Shown: positions 26,707 to 34,860, numbered from the stretch's first letter. The stretch is 59,899 nt of DNA from Sphingomonas sp. (GCF_026460985.1 NZ_JAPKNM010000112.1:1-59899), one strand, 5' to 3'. Notes: generated from the letters alone by a model not told the origin. Program-made: numbers and translations.

Positions 26707-28023
26707 TCAGGAGCCGTCCCGTCCATACACGTCGTCGCGGAAGCGCACGCCCGATCGCGCGGCGGGCGCGGCGGTGAGATAGGTCAGGTACACCGGCACC
26801 TGCACCGACAGCGGCACCGCCTGTTCCGGCTCGGACGACCGGCGCGGGAGCGGCTTCTGGAGGAGCCAGCGCCCGAGCTCGGCGGCGTCCTCGAGGCGGA
26901 TGCAGCCATTGCTGAAATGGCGGTCCTCCTTCTTGAGCAGGTCGCGCTCGGGGGTGTCGTGCAGGTAGATGCCTTCCTTGTTGGGGAAGAGGAATTTGAC
27001 CCGGCCCATCGAATTGTGCGGGCCGGGCAGCTCGCGGAGGCGGACCAGCTGCCTGCCCGCGGCTACCGCCGTCCAGTCGATCTCGGCCGCTTCCAGCTGG
27101 CGCGGCGAGGCGCTCCAGTCGGAGAGTGCCTCCATCTTCAGGCTGTCGAGCGAGCGGCCGCCGAGCACCTTCGGCGCGATGCTGTTCTGCGCGAGATAGT
27201 CGGGCACGTTCCAATAGGGGTTGAGGATCGCCCATTGCAGCGCCCCGGCGAGCATCGGGGTCTGCGTTGCCGGCGCGCCGACGACGACACGCATCGTGCC
27301 GACCTCGCGGCCGGCCTCGTAATACCAGAGCCGCGCCGAGGAGGCGTCCACCACGATGTGCCGCGTCCAGGGGCTGGGGAGCAGGCGGGCGCGCTCCATG
27401 TTCAGGCGCAGCCGCGCCATCTCGTCCTCCGAGGCGCCGGCCTTGTGCGCGCGGCCGGCGAGGTCGCGGAGGCGGACATATTGGTCGCTCATCCAGCCCA
27501 TCCCGGCGACATAGTCCGAGAACGAGGCCGGGAAGGCGGCGGCGCGCAGTACCGTCTCGACGCGCGGCTTTCGGGGCTTGAGGCTGCGATCGGCCCAGAT
27601 CATCCGCACGCGGGGCTTGCGGCGCAGGTCGCGGACATAGCGCGCAAAGGCGTCGGACAGCGCGAGCTCGGCGCGCGCGATCGCCTGCGCATCGCCGCCC
27701 CGCGCGGCGGCGACCGTCTCGCGCAGCTTGGCGAGCTTATAGTCTTCGGGGTCCAGCCCATCGAGATCCGCCGAGGCGAGATAGTCGAGCAGCCGGTCGG
27801 CCGGCCGGCCGATCGTGCCGCCCGCCGCCCAGAGCGGCCGGAAGCCGCGTTCGGCATAGAAGCGCTCGAGCGCGCCGCCGGCTTCCCTGCGGAGCGCCGC
27901 CGCCACGGGATCGGCAGCCGCCGTGTCCGCGGTGGCGGCCTGTGCCGCGACGGGTGGGAGTTGCAGCGCGGCCGATGCGGCGAGCGCTGCCAGTAGCCGG
28001 AGGGGAATGCGGCACCGCCGCAT
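26707..28023 (-). CDS. L,D-transpeptidase, YcbB-like
   Basis: A 438-residue exported enzyme that makes 3-3 cross-links in peptidoglycan. A signal peptide (MRRCRIPLRLLAALAAS...AQA) precedes a peptidoglycan-binding-like N-terminal domain and a YkuD catalytic domain with RHFSNGCIRLEDA, where the Cys is the nucleophile. Length and order match the YcbB/LdtD type. I start at 28023; the longer frame to 28245 overlaps the lipoprotein gene. It follows a small lipoprotein gene by 17 bp on the same strand. Confidence 0.88.
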   Translation of the reverse strand: MRRCRIPLRLLAALAASAALQLPPVAAQAATADTAAADPVAAALRREAGGALERFYAERGFRPLWAAGGTIGRPADRLLDYLASADLDGLDPEDYKLAKLRETVAAARGGDAQAIARAELALSDAFARYVRDLRRKPRVRMIWADRSLKPRKPRVETVLRAAAFPASFSDYVAGMGWMSDQYVRLRDLAGRAHKAGASEDEMARLRLNMERARLLPSPWTRHIVVDASSARLWYYEAGREVGTMRVVVGAPATQTPMLAGALQWAILNPYWNVPDYLAQNSIAPKVLGGRSLDSLKMEALSDWSASPRQLEAAEIDWTAVAAGRQLVRLRELPGPHNSMGRVKFLFPNKEGIYLHDTPERDLLKKEDRHFSNGCIRLEDAAELGRWLLQKPLPRRSSEPEQAVPLSVQVPVYLTYLTAAPAARSGVRFRDDVYGRDGS

Positions 28024-28040
28024 TCCCGATTTCCGCGCGA

Positions 28041-28298
28041 TCAGCCTCGTTCCCCGCGACGGGTCGGGGCAGGCGGGGCCGGAGGCGGCGCCAGCGGCGC
28101 ATTGGGATGATAGATCCCGTCGGCGGTGTAATATCCGTCGACGATCCCGTCGCCGTCGCGATCGGCGGCGGTGGAGCCGGCAACGGATCCCGGCGGCGGC
28201 GGAGGCGGCGGCGCCATTGCGACTTCCTCCTCCTTCTTCGCACATGCGGAAAGTGCCAGGGCTCCCAGGCCGGCCAGCACGAAGTAGCGAATACGCAT
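28041..28298 (-). CDS. Small lipoprotein with EF-hand-like loop
   Basis: An 85-residue predicted lipoprotein: MRIRYFVLAGLGALALSAC with lipobox LSAC (Cys19), a charged KKEEE stretch, two proline runs, and a DRDGDGIVDGYY loop resembling a calcium-binding EF-hand. GGGAGAG precedes the ATG at 28298. It is usually overlooked because a much longer antisense-type frame runs through it. Its position 17 bp upstream of the L,D-transpeptidase suggests co-transcription and an envelope role. Confidence 0.78.
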   Translation of the reverse strand: MRIRYFVLAGLGALALSACAKKEEEVAMAPPPPPPPGSVAGSTAADRDGDGIVDGYYTADGIYHPNAPLAPPPAPPAPTRRGERG

Positions 28299-28624
28299 AT
28301 ATCTCTCCCTTGTCGCGTGATCGGCATTCAGCCGCACGCCTGCATCCTCCACCCCGGCCGCACCTCCCTCCCGGCGCGAACCTGTCCCGCAGGTGAACCG
28401 GGGGGAAACCGCTCGCTCTCCAGAGACGTGCCGTGCTTCAGGGCCGATGAACGACCAGCGTTCGTTTCCCCTCCCTGCAAGGGAGGGGATCAAGGGGTGG
28501 GTAGTGACAGGCGAGGCTCGATGCCTCGTCTGTCGCTTTGCTTGCTTGGCGATGAGTCTTTTGGGCGCGCAGACGCGCGCACCCACCCCCATCCCCTCCC
28601 TTGCAGGGAGGGGCGTGCTGAATC
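28299..28624. other. Intergenic region with repeat, no gene seen
   Basis: About 326 bp between the lipoprotein start and the stop of the outer-membrane barrel gene, both minus strand. The palindromic repeat 28468-28613 fills the left part; the remainder 28299-28467 must hold the lipoprotein promoter, which I could not place with confidence. Confidence 0.5.
28468..28613. repeat. CCCCTCCCTGCAAGGGAGGGG-type inverted repeat pair
   Basis: CCCCTCCCTGCAAGGGAGGG, itself a hairpin, at both ends in inverted orientation, with GGGGTGGGT / ACCCACCCCC inside. The same sequence opens again at the right edge of the window (59868). Confidence 0.8.
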
Positions 28625-29425
28625 CTAGAACAGCCGAACCCCCAGCTGCACGCCCGCGCCGACATCGGGCGCGCTGCGCGAGACGCCCGCATTGCCGTAG
28701 ACCGAGAGCGACAGCCGCCGCGAGACGCCCGCCGCGAGCCGGGCCGAGACGAGCTGCTCGTCGGCGATCGTCGGGATGAGGCTCTGCGAATAGCCGTAGG
28801 AGAGCTGCCCGGAGACGCTCCGACCCAGCCGCGCGCCCAGGCCGGCCTGGCCCGACAGGCTGTTGCGCAGCGCATAGTCGGCGGGCTTTCCCGGCACCGT
28901 GTAGGTGAGGCTCGCAAAGGGCGTGACGCCGGCCACGGTCCTCGAGATCTCGGCGCCCATGGCATAGTCGACCTCGCCGGTGCCGAGGCGCGCGCGCCGG
29001 GACGCCGTGGGGAGCTTCACCTGGCCATAGACGGCGAGGTCGACCGCGGGGCCGGTGGGCAGCATCACCGCCGCCCCGACGCGCAGGTCGCCCAGGCCCT
29101 GGCGCCGGATCCGCGTGGCGGGCTGGGTCGGATCGACGACGATCGGGAGCCCGAGCAGGCCGCCGCTTCCCGCGACGACATTGCCGGGCGCATCGACGCG
29201 CAGATAGGGGAGCGACGCGGTCACGATCACGCGCCCTGCCGCGACCCGCGCGGTACTGGTGATCGAGGTCGTCTCGATCTCCTCGCCGGTCCCATAGTCG
29301 CCCGTCTGATATTCCACGCCGCCGCTCAGCTCCGCACGCGCGCCGGGGCGCTCGGTCGGGCGTTGCTGCGCCAGCGCCGGCGATGTGAGCAGGACGGCCG
29401 CAAGGGCTGGGGCGAGGATGCGCAT
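28625..29425 (-). CDS. Outer-membrane beta-barrel protein of the ECF cluster
   Basis: A 266-residue exported protein. The signal peptide MRILAPALAAVLLTSPALAQ is followed by repeated amphipathic strands (TSTARVAAGRVIVTASLPYL, AVDLAVYGQVKLP, SGQLSYGYSQSLIP) and a C-terminal GVQLGVRLF ending in Phe, as in outer-membrane barrels. It may belong to the transporter/MetA-like barrel group; the solute is unknown. A GGGAG site precedes the ATG. A promoter-like motif identical in spacing to that of the neighbouring sigma factor gene lies at 29457-29483, so it is probably controlled by that sigma factor. Confidence 0.8.
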   Translation of the reverse strand: MRILAPALAAVLLTSPALAQQRPTERPGARAELSGGVEYQTGDYGTGEEIETTSITSTARVAAGRVIVTASLPYLRVDAPGNVVAGSGGLLGLPIVVDPTQPATRIRRQGLGDLRVGAAVMLPTGPAVDLAVYGQVKLPTASRRARLGTGEVDYAMGAEISRTVAGVTPFASLTYTVPGKPADYALRNSLSGQAGLGARLGRSVSGQLSYGYSQSLIPTIADEQLVSARLAAGVSRRLSLSVYGNAGVSRSAPDVGAGVQLGVRLF

Positions 29426-29456
29426 TCAGGACTCCCGTTTCGTGACTTTCGTACGA

Positions 29457-29483
29457 GAACGAGTGCCCGGGGCGGTTTAATCC
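29457..29483 (-). promoter_or_regulatory. ECF-type promoter motif of outer-membrane barrel gene
   Basis: On the minus strand: GGATTAA (29483-29477), a 13-nt spacer, CTCGTTC (29463-29457). It matches the motif in front of the sigma, protease and PRC-barrel genes. The -35 part overlaps the anti-sigma stop codon. The start codon is at 29425, about 30 nt beyond the -10. Confidence 0.7.
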
Positions 29484-30184
29484 GCGCCCCATCTGCCGGC
29501 GATCGCCGCGCGCTCGGCCGCGGCATCGAGCGGCTCGCCCGCCATCATCTCCTGCGCATCCGCCATCAGCGCGGCCGACGCCGAACCCGCCTGGCGATAC
29601 TCGGTCGCCTGCGCCGCATCCACGGCGCGCAGCGTTCGGACCTGCCAGTCCCCGCCTTGCCGGCACGCGATCGCGGACTGGGCGCGCGTCTCGAAGGCGC
29701 GGCAATAGCGGCCCTCTGCATTGCGGAAGCTGAGGAGGATCCGCGTGCTCGCATCCGGAGACGCGGCCGCAAGCTGCGCGTCGAGCGCTCTCGCCGTCTC
29801 CCCGCGCGCGACGAGCGCACCGTCGCGGGTCGCGAACCCGCTGTCCGTACCCGGCAGGCCCTGGCCGATCACGATCCCCAGCGCGAGTGCCGCCGCGACC
29901 GCGCCGCCCGCCATGGCCCAGCGCAGCGGCGGCGCGCGCCGTCGCTCCGGATGGAGCTCGGTGACCTTGGCCGAATCGCGCAGCAGCGCGACCATCGCCT
30001 CGGGCGGCGCGGCGCTGGCCAGCGGATCGAACGCGCGGCACAGTTGGTCGCGCAGCGCACGGTGGCGCGCGATCTCGGCGGCGAGCTCCGGGTCGCCGGC
30101 GGCCGCCTTCTCGACGCGCTTGGCCGAGACCAGGTCGAGCTCGCCGTCGACATAGGCCATGAGCATTTCGGGGCCGATCGTCAT
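29477..30184 (-). CDS. Anti-sigma factor
   Basis: A 235-residue membrane anti-sigma factor partner of the ECF sigma gene. The cytoplasmic N-terminus (MLMAYVDGELD...LAAEIARHRALRDQL) has the short zinc-finger-like anti-sigma fold, though the HxxxCxxC zinc motif is not seen; one helix follows (MAGGAVAAALALGIVIGQ, about 90-107) and then a periplasmic sensor domain of about 120 residues with two cysteines (GRYCRAF, IACRQGG). The ATG overlaps the sigma stop (ATGA). Confidence 0.87.
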   Translation of the reverse strand: MTIGPEMLMAYVDGELDLVSAKRVEKAAAGDPELAAEIARHRALRDQLCRAFDPLASAAPPEAMVALLRDSAKVTELHPERRRAPPLRWAMAGGAVAAALALGIVIGQGLPGTDSGFATRDGALVARGETARALDAQLAAASPDASTRILLSFRNAEGRYCRAFETRAQSAIACRQGGDWQVRTLRAVDAAQATEYRQAGSASAALMADAQEMMAGEPLDAAAERAAIAGRWGAD

Positions 30185-30669
30185 GCCGCCTCTCCCAGCC
30201 GCGCCATCAGCGCCTCGCGCCCGCGCACCAGCCGCGAGGTGAGCGTCCCGATGGGGATGTCGAGCAGTTGCGCGGCTTCCTTATAGGCCAGCCCCTCGAT
30301 CACCACGAGCGCGATGGCCTCGCGCTGCTCGTCGGGCAGGGTCGCCATGGCGCGCCCGACCTGGCCGAGTTCGACCGCCGCCTCGATCGCGCGGTCGCCG
30401 GCGCCGCCGACGCTCTCGCCCGCCTCGGCCGGGGCGAAGGTTTCGCCATGACGCGTGCGGGCGCGGCTCGTGTCGATCCACAGGTTGCGCATGATCCGAT
30501 ACATCCAGCTGTCCAGCCGGGTCCCCGGCTGCCATTGTTCCTTCGCCTTGATCGCGCGTTCGATCGAGGCCTGGCACAAATCGTCCGCGTCTGCGGGATT
30601 GCGGGCGAGCGCATGGGCGAAGCGCCGCAAGCGCGGCAGCAGCGCCAGCATCTCGTCCTCGAACCTCAC
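30181..30669 (-). CDS. ECF-family RNA polymerase sigma factor
   Basis: A 162-residue ECF sigma factor with region 2 (LLPRLRRFAHALARNPADADDLCQ...DSWMYRIMRNLWID) and region 4 (MATLPDEQREAIALVVIEGLAYKEAAQLLDIPIGTLTSRLVRGR). I start at the GTG 30669, which has AAAGGGG nine nt upstream and lies about 30 nt past a predicted promoter. An in-frame ATG at 30726 falls inside that promoter palindrome and is rejected. It is followed by its anti-sigma gene with an ATGA overlap. Confidence 0.9.
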   Translation of the reverse strand: MRFEDEMLALLPRLRRFAHALARNPADADDLCQASIERAIKAKEQWQPGTRLDSWMYRIMRNLWIDTSRARTRHGETFAPAEAGESVGGAGDRAIEAAVELGQVGRAMATLPDEQREAIALVVIEGLAYKEAAQLLDIPIGTLTSRLVRGREALMARLGEAA

Positions 30670-30696
30670 GCGTCGCGATCCCCTTTGCGCCTTTGT

Positions 30697-30728
30697 GGAT
30701 GAAACGAGCGTGCCGCCGCGTTTCATCC
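30697..30728. promoter_or_regulatory. Palindromic divergent ECF-type promoter
   Basis: GGATGAAACG (30697-30706) and its reverse complement CGTTTCATCC (30719-30728). Read to the right: GGATGAA, 13 nt, CGCGTTT toward the S8 protease. Read to the left: GGATGAA, 13 nt, CTCGTTT toward the sigma gene. Each arm thus supplies the -35 of one promoter and the -10 of the other. It is an unusually compact shared promoter. Confidence 0.75.
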
Positions 30729-30768
30729 CTGCATGACTAAACTTCGCTTTATCGCTAGTCGAACCCGT

Positions 30769-32052
30769 ATGCGCCGAAGCTGGTGGACAGCCCTCGCGGT
30801 TCTGACCGCCTTTCCCGCGACGGCCCAGGCGCAGATCGTGCCTTTGCCCTCGGTGCCGCAGACGCTCGGCACCGTCGGGCGCCAGCTGGGCGAGGTCCTG
30901 CCGGACGCCGACCTGCTGCCCGAGGCGCAGCGCATCGCCCGCACGCTCACGCGCGACCGCCTGGAGCGGCTGCGCGAGATCGTCCGCCGTAACCCCGATA
31001 CGATTGCGCTCGATCGCGATGGCAATCCGGTCCGCGCCCGCGAGATCGTAGTGGTCGATCCCGACGCGGAGCTGATTGAACGGGCGCGGGGGCAGGGCTT
31101 CGCGCTGATCGAACAGGCCCAGGTCGAGGGACTGGACGTGGGCTTTGCGCGCTTCGAGACGCCGACCGGCGAATCGCTGCAGCGCGCCCTCAAGCGGATG
31201 CGCGCGCTCGCGGGCAAGCGCGAGGTCTCGACCGATCCGCTCCACTTCGCCAGCGGCGCGGCTCTCGGCGAAGCGCCCACGCCCGCGCTCGTCCGCGCTG
31301 CCCCCGCGCCCGGCGCGCTCCGCATCGGGATCATCGACGGCGGGATCGATGCCGGGGCCTTCTCGAACCCCATCGTGCAGCGCGGTTTCGCCGCCGGGGC
31401 GCCCGCCGTGAACGGCCATGCCATGGCGGTGGCCTCGCTCGCCGCGGGTTCGCCGGCGATCCGCGGGGCCGCGCCCGGCGCGTCGCTGCTGGTCGCCGAC
31501 GTCTATGGCCGCGATCCCGCCGGCGGCAACGCCACCGCGATCGCCCGGGCGATCGGCTGGATGGTCGAGCAGCGCGTGCCGGTGGTGACGATCAGCCTGG
31601 TCGGGCCGCCCAACCCCTTGCTCGCGCGCATCGTCGCGGCGGCGCGCGCCCGGGGGACGGTGATCGTCGCCGCCGTGGGCAATGACGGCCCCGCGGCTCC
31701 GCCCGCTTACCCCGCCTCCTATCCCCAGGCCGTGTCGGTGACCGGAGTCGACGCGCGCGGCCGGGCGCTGATCGAGGCCGGCCGCGCCCGGCATCTCGAT
31801 TATGCCGCACCGGGCGCGGACATGCTCGCTGCGGCGCCCGGCGGCCGGACGGTGGCGGTGCGCGGGACCTCCTTCGCGGCGCCGCTGGTCGCGGGGCGGC
31901 TCGCGCGCGCCTATCCGGCGCTGGACCCTGCCGGGATCGCGGCCGGATTGCGCGCCCTCGACCGCGACGCGCTCGACCTGGGCAAGCGCGGGCCGGACCC
32001 GCTCTACGGCCGCGGACTGGTGTGCGGCGATTGCCGCACGCCGAAAAAATAG
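30769..32052 (+). CDS. S8 (subtilisin-like) serine protease, exported
   Basis: A 427-residue exported protease. The signal peptide MRRSWWTALAVLTAFPATAQAQ is followed by a propeptide-like region (about 25-180) and a short peptidase S8 domain with Asp190 (IGIIDGGID), His217 (NGHAMAVAS) and Ser368 (RGTSFAAPL) as the triad. The tail ends VCGDCRTPKK. The ATG at 30769 fits the predicted promoter; an in-frame ATG at 30733 would leave almost no leader. Divergent from the ECF sigma gene through a palindromic promoter, it may process envelope proteins or the anti-sigma factor. Confidence 0.87.
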   Translation: MRRSWWTALAVLTAFPATAQAQIVPLPSVPQTLGTVGRQLGEVLPDADLLPEAQRIARTLTRDRLERLREIVRRNPDTIALDRDGNPVRAREIVVVDPDAELIERARGQGFALIEQAQVEGLDVGFARFETPTGESLQRALKRMRALAGKREVSTDPLHFASGAALGEAPTPALVRAAPAPGALRIGIIDGGIDAGAFSNPIVQRGFAAGAPAVNGHAMAVASLAAGSPAIRGAAPGASLLVADVYGRDPAGGNATAIARAIGWMVEQRVPVVTISLVGPPNPLLARIVAAARARGTVIVAAVGNDGPAAPPAYPASYPQAVSVTGVDARGRALIEAGRARHLDYAAPGADMLAAAPGGRTVAVRGTSFAAPLVAGRLARAYPALDPAGIAAGLRALDRDALDLGKRGPDPLYGRGLVCGDCRTPKK

Positions 32053-32061
32053 CCGCCGCCG

Positions 32062-32088
32062 GGATTAAGCCGGCCACCGGACTCGTTC
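32062..32088 (+). promoter_or_regulatory. ECF-type promoter motif of PRC-barrel gene
   Basis: GGATTAA (32062-32068), 13-nt spacer, CTCGTTC (32082-32088). Same motif and spacing as at 29457-29483 and in the 30697-30728 palindrome. The start codon is at 32137. Confidence 0.72.
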
Positions 32089-32089
32089 C

Positions 32090-32123
32090 CGAACTGAGCG
32101 CGTCGTGAAGCGCGCCCAGTTCG
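32090..32123 (+). promoter_or_regulatory. 5' leader hairpin before PRC-barrel ribosome site
   Basis: CGAACTG (32090-32096) pairs with CAGTTCG (32117-32123), and inner GCGCG with CGCGC. The stem ends directly at the AAAGGA ribosome site. It lies in the predicted 5' UTR and could affect translation or mRNA stability. Confidence 0.5.
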
Positions 32124-32136
32124 AAAGGATAGCCCG

Positions 32137-32979
32137 ATGAAACCCCTCTTCCTCGCCACCGCCGCGATCCTCGCTTTCTCGACGACGCCCGCCTCCGCCC
32201 AGTTGCTCGGCGGCGGTGGCGGCGGCGGTGGCGGTCTGCTCGGCGGTGGCGGCGGCCTGACCGGCACGCTCGGAGGCTCGCTGGAGCGCACCCGCGAGCC
32301 GCTCTCCACCGATCTGCGCGGCAGCGGCAGCGCCGATGGCGGCGCCCGTGCCAATCCGCGCGTCGATCGCCGTAGCGGCCGCGTCGATGCCGACGGTTCG
32401 GCCAATGGAGGCGGATCGACCGCGCTCGACGGCGCGGCCGGCCCGCTGAGCCTGACGGGAAGCGCCACCGGCTCGGGCTCGGCGAGCGGCAGCGCGGGCG
32501 CGCAACTCGTCGGCACCGACGATGTCCGCAGCGCAGCCGGCGGCGTGCGCGACACTGCCCGCGGGGCGGTGGGCCGCACCCGCGGCGCCGTCTCCGGTGC
32601 GCGCGACACTGCGACCGGCGCGGCCGGCGGGCTCGGCAACCTGGGCGGCTCGGCGACGGGCTCCGGCTCGGCCAGCGGTTCCGGCAGCGCGAGCGGCTCG
32701 GGCGGCGGCCTGGCGCTCGCCGGATCCTCGGCCGCCAATGGGCTCGGCGCCTTCGCGGTCCAGCCCGGCATGACGATCGAGGACGCGAAGGGCCGTACCA
32801 TCGGCCGCGTGCGCGACGTCGCCACCGATGCGCGCGGCACGGTCCGGAGCGTCCAGGTCGAGGTCGGCAAGCGCCTCGCCACGCTTCCCGCCGCGAATTT
32901 CGCCGGTTCGGGGGACGTGCTGGTCTCGGCCATGTCGAAGGGCGAAGTGAAGGACGCGGCCGAAGCCCAAGCCGAGTGA
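32137..32979 (+). CDS. PRC-barrel domain protein, Gly/Ser-rich, exported
   Basis: A 280-residue protein with signal peptide (MKPLFLATAAILAFSTTPASAQ), a long low-complexity Gly/Ser/Ala region (about 24-205) and a C-terminal PRC-barrel-like domain (VQPGMTIEDAKGRTIGRVRDV to the end). The low-complexity part has repeated GSGSASGS units. AAAGGA precedes the ATG. The promoter-like motif at 32062 ties it to the neighbouring ECF sigma factor. The role is unknown; an envelope or surface structural function is likely. Confidence 0.8.
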   Translation: MKPLFLATAAILAFSTTPASAQLLGGGGGGGGGLLGGGGGLTGTLGGSLERTREPLSTDLRGSGSADGGARANPRVDRRSGRVDADGSANGGGSTALDGAAGPLSLTGSATGSGSASGSAGAQLVGTDDVRSAAGGVRDTARGAVGRTRGAVSGARDTATGAAGGLGNLGGSATGSGSASGSGSASGSGGGLALAGSSAANGLGAFAVQPGMTIEDAKGRTIGRVRDVATDARGTVRSVQVEVGKRLATLPAANFAGSGDVLVSAMSKGEVKDAAEAQAE

Positions 32980-32987
32980 CCGAAGCG

Positions 32988-33015
32988 CGGGAACGAGGGG
33001 GACCCCTCGTTCCCG
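32988..33015 (+). terminator. Hairpin after PRC-barrel gene
   Basis: A perfect 13-bp inverted repeat CGGGAACGAGGGG / CCCCTCGTTCCCG with a 2-nt gap, 9 bp past the stop. No T-tract follows, so termination strength is uncertain. Confidence 0.6.
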
Positions 33016-33088
33016 TCGCGGATCATCGGGAGCCGGCCCCGCGTTGATAGGGGGCGGCGCGGCACGATATCGCGCCGGGAGAGGCGCC

Positions 33089-33766
33089 ATGCCGACAATG
33101 GAGCAGAGCCGCCGGCTGATGGTCGATCGCCAGATCGCGGCGCGGGGGATCGCCGACGTCCGGGTGCTGGACGCCATGCTGGAGGTACCGCGCGAAGAAT
33201 TCGTGCCCGAGGAGATGCAGGCCTTTGCCTATGACGATACGCCGCTGCCGATCGAAGCGGGGCAGACCATATCGCAGCCCTATATCGTCGCGCTGATGAT
33301 CGAGGCCGCGGCGATAGCGCCGGGAGACCGGGTCCTCGAGATCGGCGTCGGATCGGGCTATGCAGCCGCGGTGATGAGCCGGCTCGGGCGGCGCATCCAC
33401 GCGATCGATCGCCACGGCGCGCTCGCGGACCTCGCGCGCGATCGCATGGCGCGGCTCGGCTACGACAATGTCGTGGTGCGCACCGGCGACGGCACGCAGG
33501 GATGGCCCGAGAACGCGCCCTTCGACGTGATCCTGGTCGCGGCGAGCGGGCCGGAGGTCCCCGAGCCCTTGTGCCGCCAGCTCGTGATCGGCGGCCGGCT
33601 GGTGATCCCCGTCGGCGATCCCGACCAGCAGCAACTCGTCCGCATCACCCGCACGGCGCAGAACGACTATCGCGAGGAGGATCTCGGCCCGGTGCGCTTC
33701 GTCCCGCTGATCGGCGCGCATGGGTGGAAGGGTGACGGCGGAAGCGATGCGCTGGTCGAGAGCTAG
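33089..33766 (+). CDS. pcm: Protein-L-isoaspartate O-methyltransferase
   Basis: A 225-residue repair methyltransferase acting on isoaspartyl residues in aged proteins. Motif I is RVLEIGVGSGYAAAVMS; the family-specific ISQPYIVALMIEAA precedes it, and GGRLVIPVG is motif III. The ATG at 33089 (MPTMEQSRR) fits the family N-terminus; the upstream frame is intergenic. Its end overlaps dinB by 4 bp in convergent orientation. Confidence 0.93.
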   Translation: MPTMEQSRRLMVDRQIAARGIADVRVLDAMLEVPREEFVPEEMQAFAYDDTPLPIEAGQTISQPYIVALMIEAAAIAPGDRVLEIGVGSGYAAAVMSRLGRRIHAIDRHGALADLARDRMARLGYDNVVVRTGDGTQGWPENAPFDVILVAASGPEVPEPLCRQLVIGGRLVIPVGDPDQQQLVRITRTAQNDYREEDLGPVRFVPLIGAHGWKGDGGSDALVES

Positions 33767-34839
33767 GTCCCGAACAACGGCAGCGCCTCGCTCCCGCCAC
33801 CCTCCGCGAAGTTCGACACCGTGACCCCCACCAGCCGGATGCCCTTTTCCGGCGGCAGCACCAGTCCGATCAGTTCGCGGCTGGCCGTCCGCAGCGCCTC
33901 CTGGCTGCGCACCACCGTCGCGAAGCTCTTGCTCCGCGTGATCTGCCTGAAGTCGGCGAACTTGACCTTCACCGTCACCGTCCGCCCGAAGGCCTGGGCC
34001 CTGTCGCACCATTCCCAGACCTCGTCGGCCATTCGCAGCACGCCCGCCTCGATCTCGGCCGGCTCGGTCAGGTCGCGGTCGAAAGTGGTCTCCGATCCCG
34101 ACGACTTGCGCTCGCGCGATGGGTTGACCGGCCGGTCGTCCTGCCCGCGCGCGATCGCATGATACCATTCGGCCGCGCTGCCGAAATGCGCGCGCAGGAA
34201 GTCGAGCGACTTGCCGCGCAGGTCGGCGCCCGTCTCGATCCCCAGCCGCTTCATCTTGGCGGCGGTTACCGGCCCCACGCCGTGGAAGCGCGCCACCGGC
34301 AGCGTCTCGACCCAGGCCGCGCCCATCTCGGGCGTCACCGCGAACTGGCCGTTGGGCTTGCGCTGGTCCGAGGCCAGCTTGGCGAGGAACTTGTTGTACG
34401 AGATCCCGGCCGAGGCGGTGAGCCCGGTCTCCTCCAGGATGCGCGCGCGGATCTCCTTCGCGGTGGCCCAGGCGGTCTCGATTTCGCGGCGGTTGGCGGT
34501 GACGTCGAGATAGGCCTCGTCGAGCGACAGCGGCTGGATCAGCTCGGTATAGTCGGCGAAGATCGCGTGGATCTGCCGCGACACCGCCTTGTACACCTCG
34601 AAGCGCGGCCGCACGAAGACGAGCTCGGGGCAGCGCCTGAGCGCGGTCACCGAAGGCAGCGCCGATCGCACCCCGAACCTGCGCGCCTCGTAGCTCGCCG
34701 CCGCCACCACTCCGCGCGCCGCGGCATAGCCCACCGCCACCGGGCGCCCACGCAATTCGGGCGCGTCGCGCTGCTCGACCGACGCGTAGAAGGCGTCCAT
34801 GTCGATATGGATGATCTTCCGGACGGGCGGGGCGTTCAC
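33763..34839 (-). CDS. dinB: DNA polymerase IV (Y-family)
   Basis: A 358-residue translesion polymerase. IIHIDMDAFYASVEQRD holds the first catalytic aspartates, LSLDEAYLDVT the third acidic pair, and SYNKFLAKLASD the finger/palm contact; a little-finger domain follows from about 240. The GTG start at 34839 is the natural start of the family. A LexA-type box lies 22 bp upstream, so SOS induction is likely. I see no clear beta-clamp motif, though the C-terminal SEALPLFGT could serve (QLxLF-like). Confidence 0.95.
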   Translation of the reverse strand: MNAPPVRKIIHIDMDAFYASVEQRDAPELRGRPVAVGYAAARGVVAAASYEARRFGVRSALPSVTALRRCPELVFVRPRFEVYKAVSRQIHAIFADYTELIQPLSLDEAYLDVTANRREIETAWATAKEIRARILEETGLTASAGISYNKFLAKLASDQRKPNGQFAVTPEMGAAWVETLPVARFHGVGPVTAAKMKRLGIETGADLRGKSLDFLRAHFGSAAEWYHAIARGQDDRPVNPSRERKSSGSETTFDRDLTEPAEIEAGVLRMADEVWEWCDRAQAFGRTVTVKVKFADFRQITRSKSFATVVRSQEALRTASRELIGLVLPPEKGIRLVGVTVSNFAEGGGSEALPLFGT

Positions 34840-34860
34840 GGCGCCGGTCTAGCGCTGAAC

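Noticed and set aside
28041..30041. 666-codon minus-strand frame
   Set aside because: Runs across the outer-membrane barrel and anti-sigma genes in another frame; only its last 85 codons (the lipoprotein) have a signal peptide, ribosome site and sensible composition.
30181..30726. Sigma factor starting at the ATG 30726
   Set aside because: This start lies inside the divergent promoter palindrome and adds residues not typical of ECF sigma factors; the GTG at 30669 has a good ribosome site.
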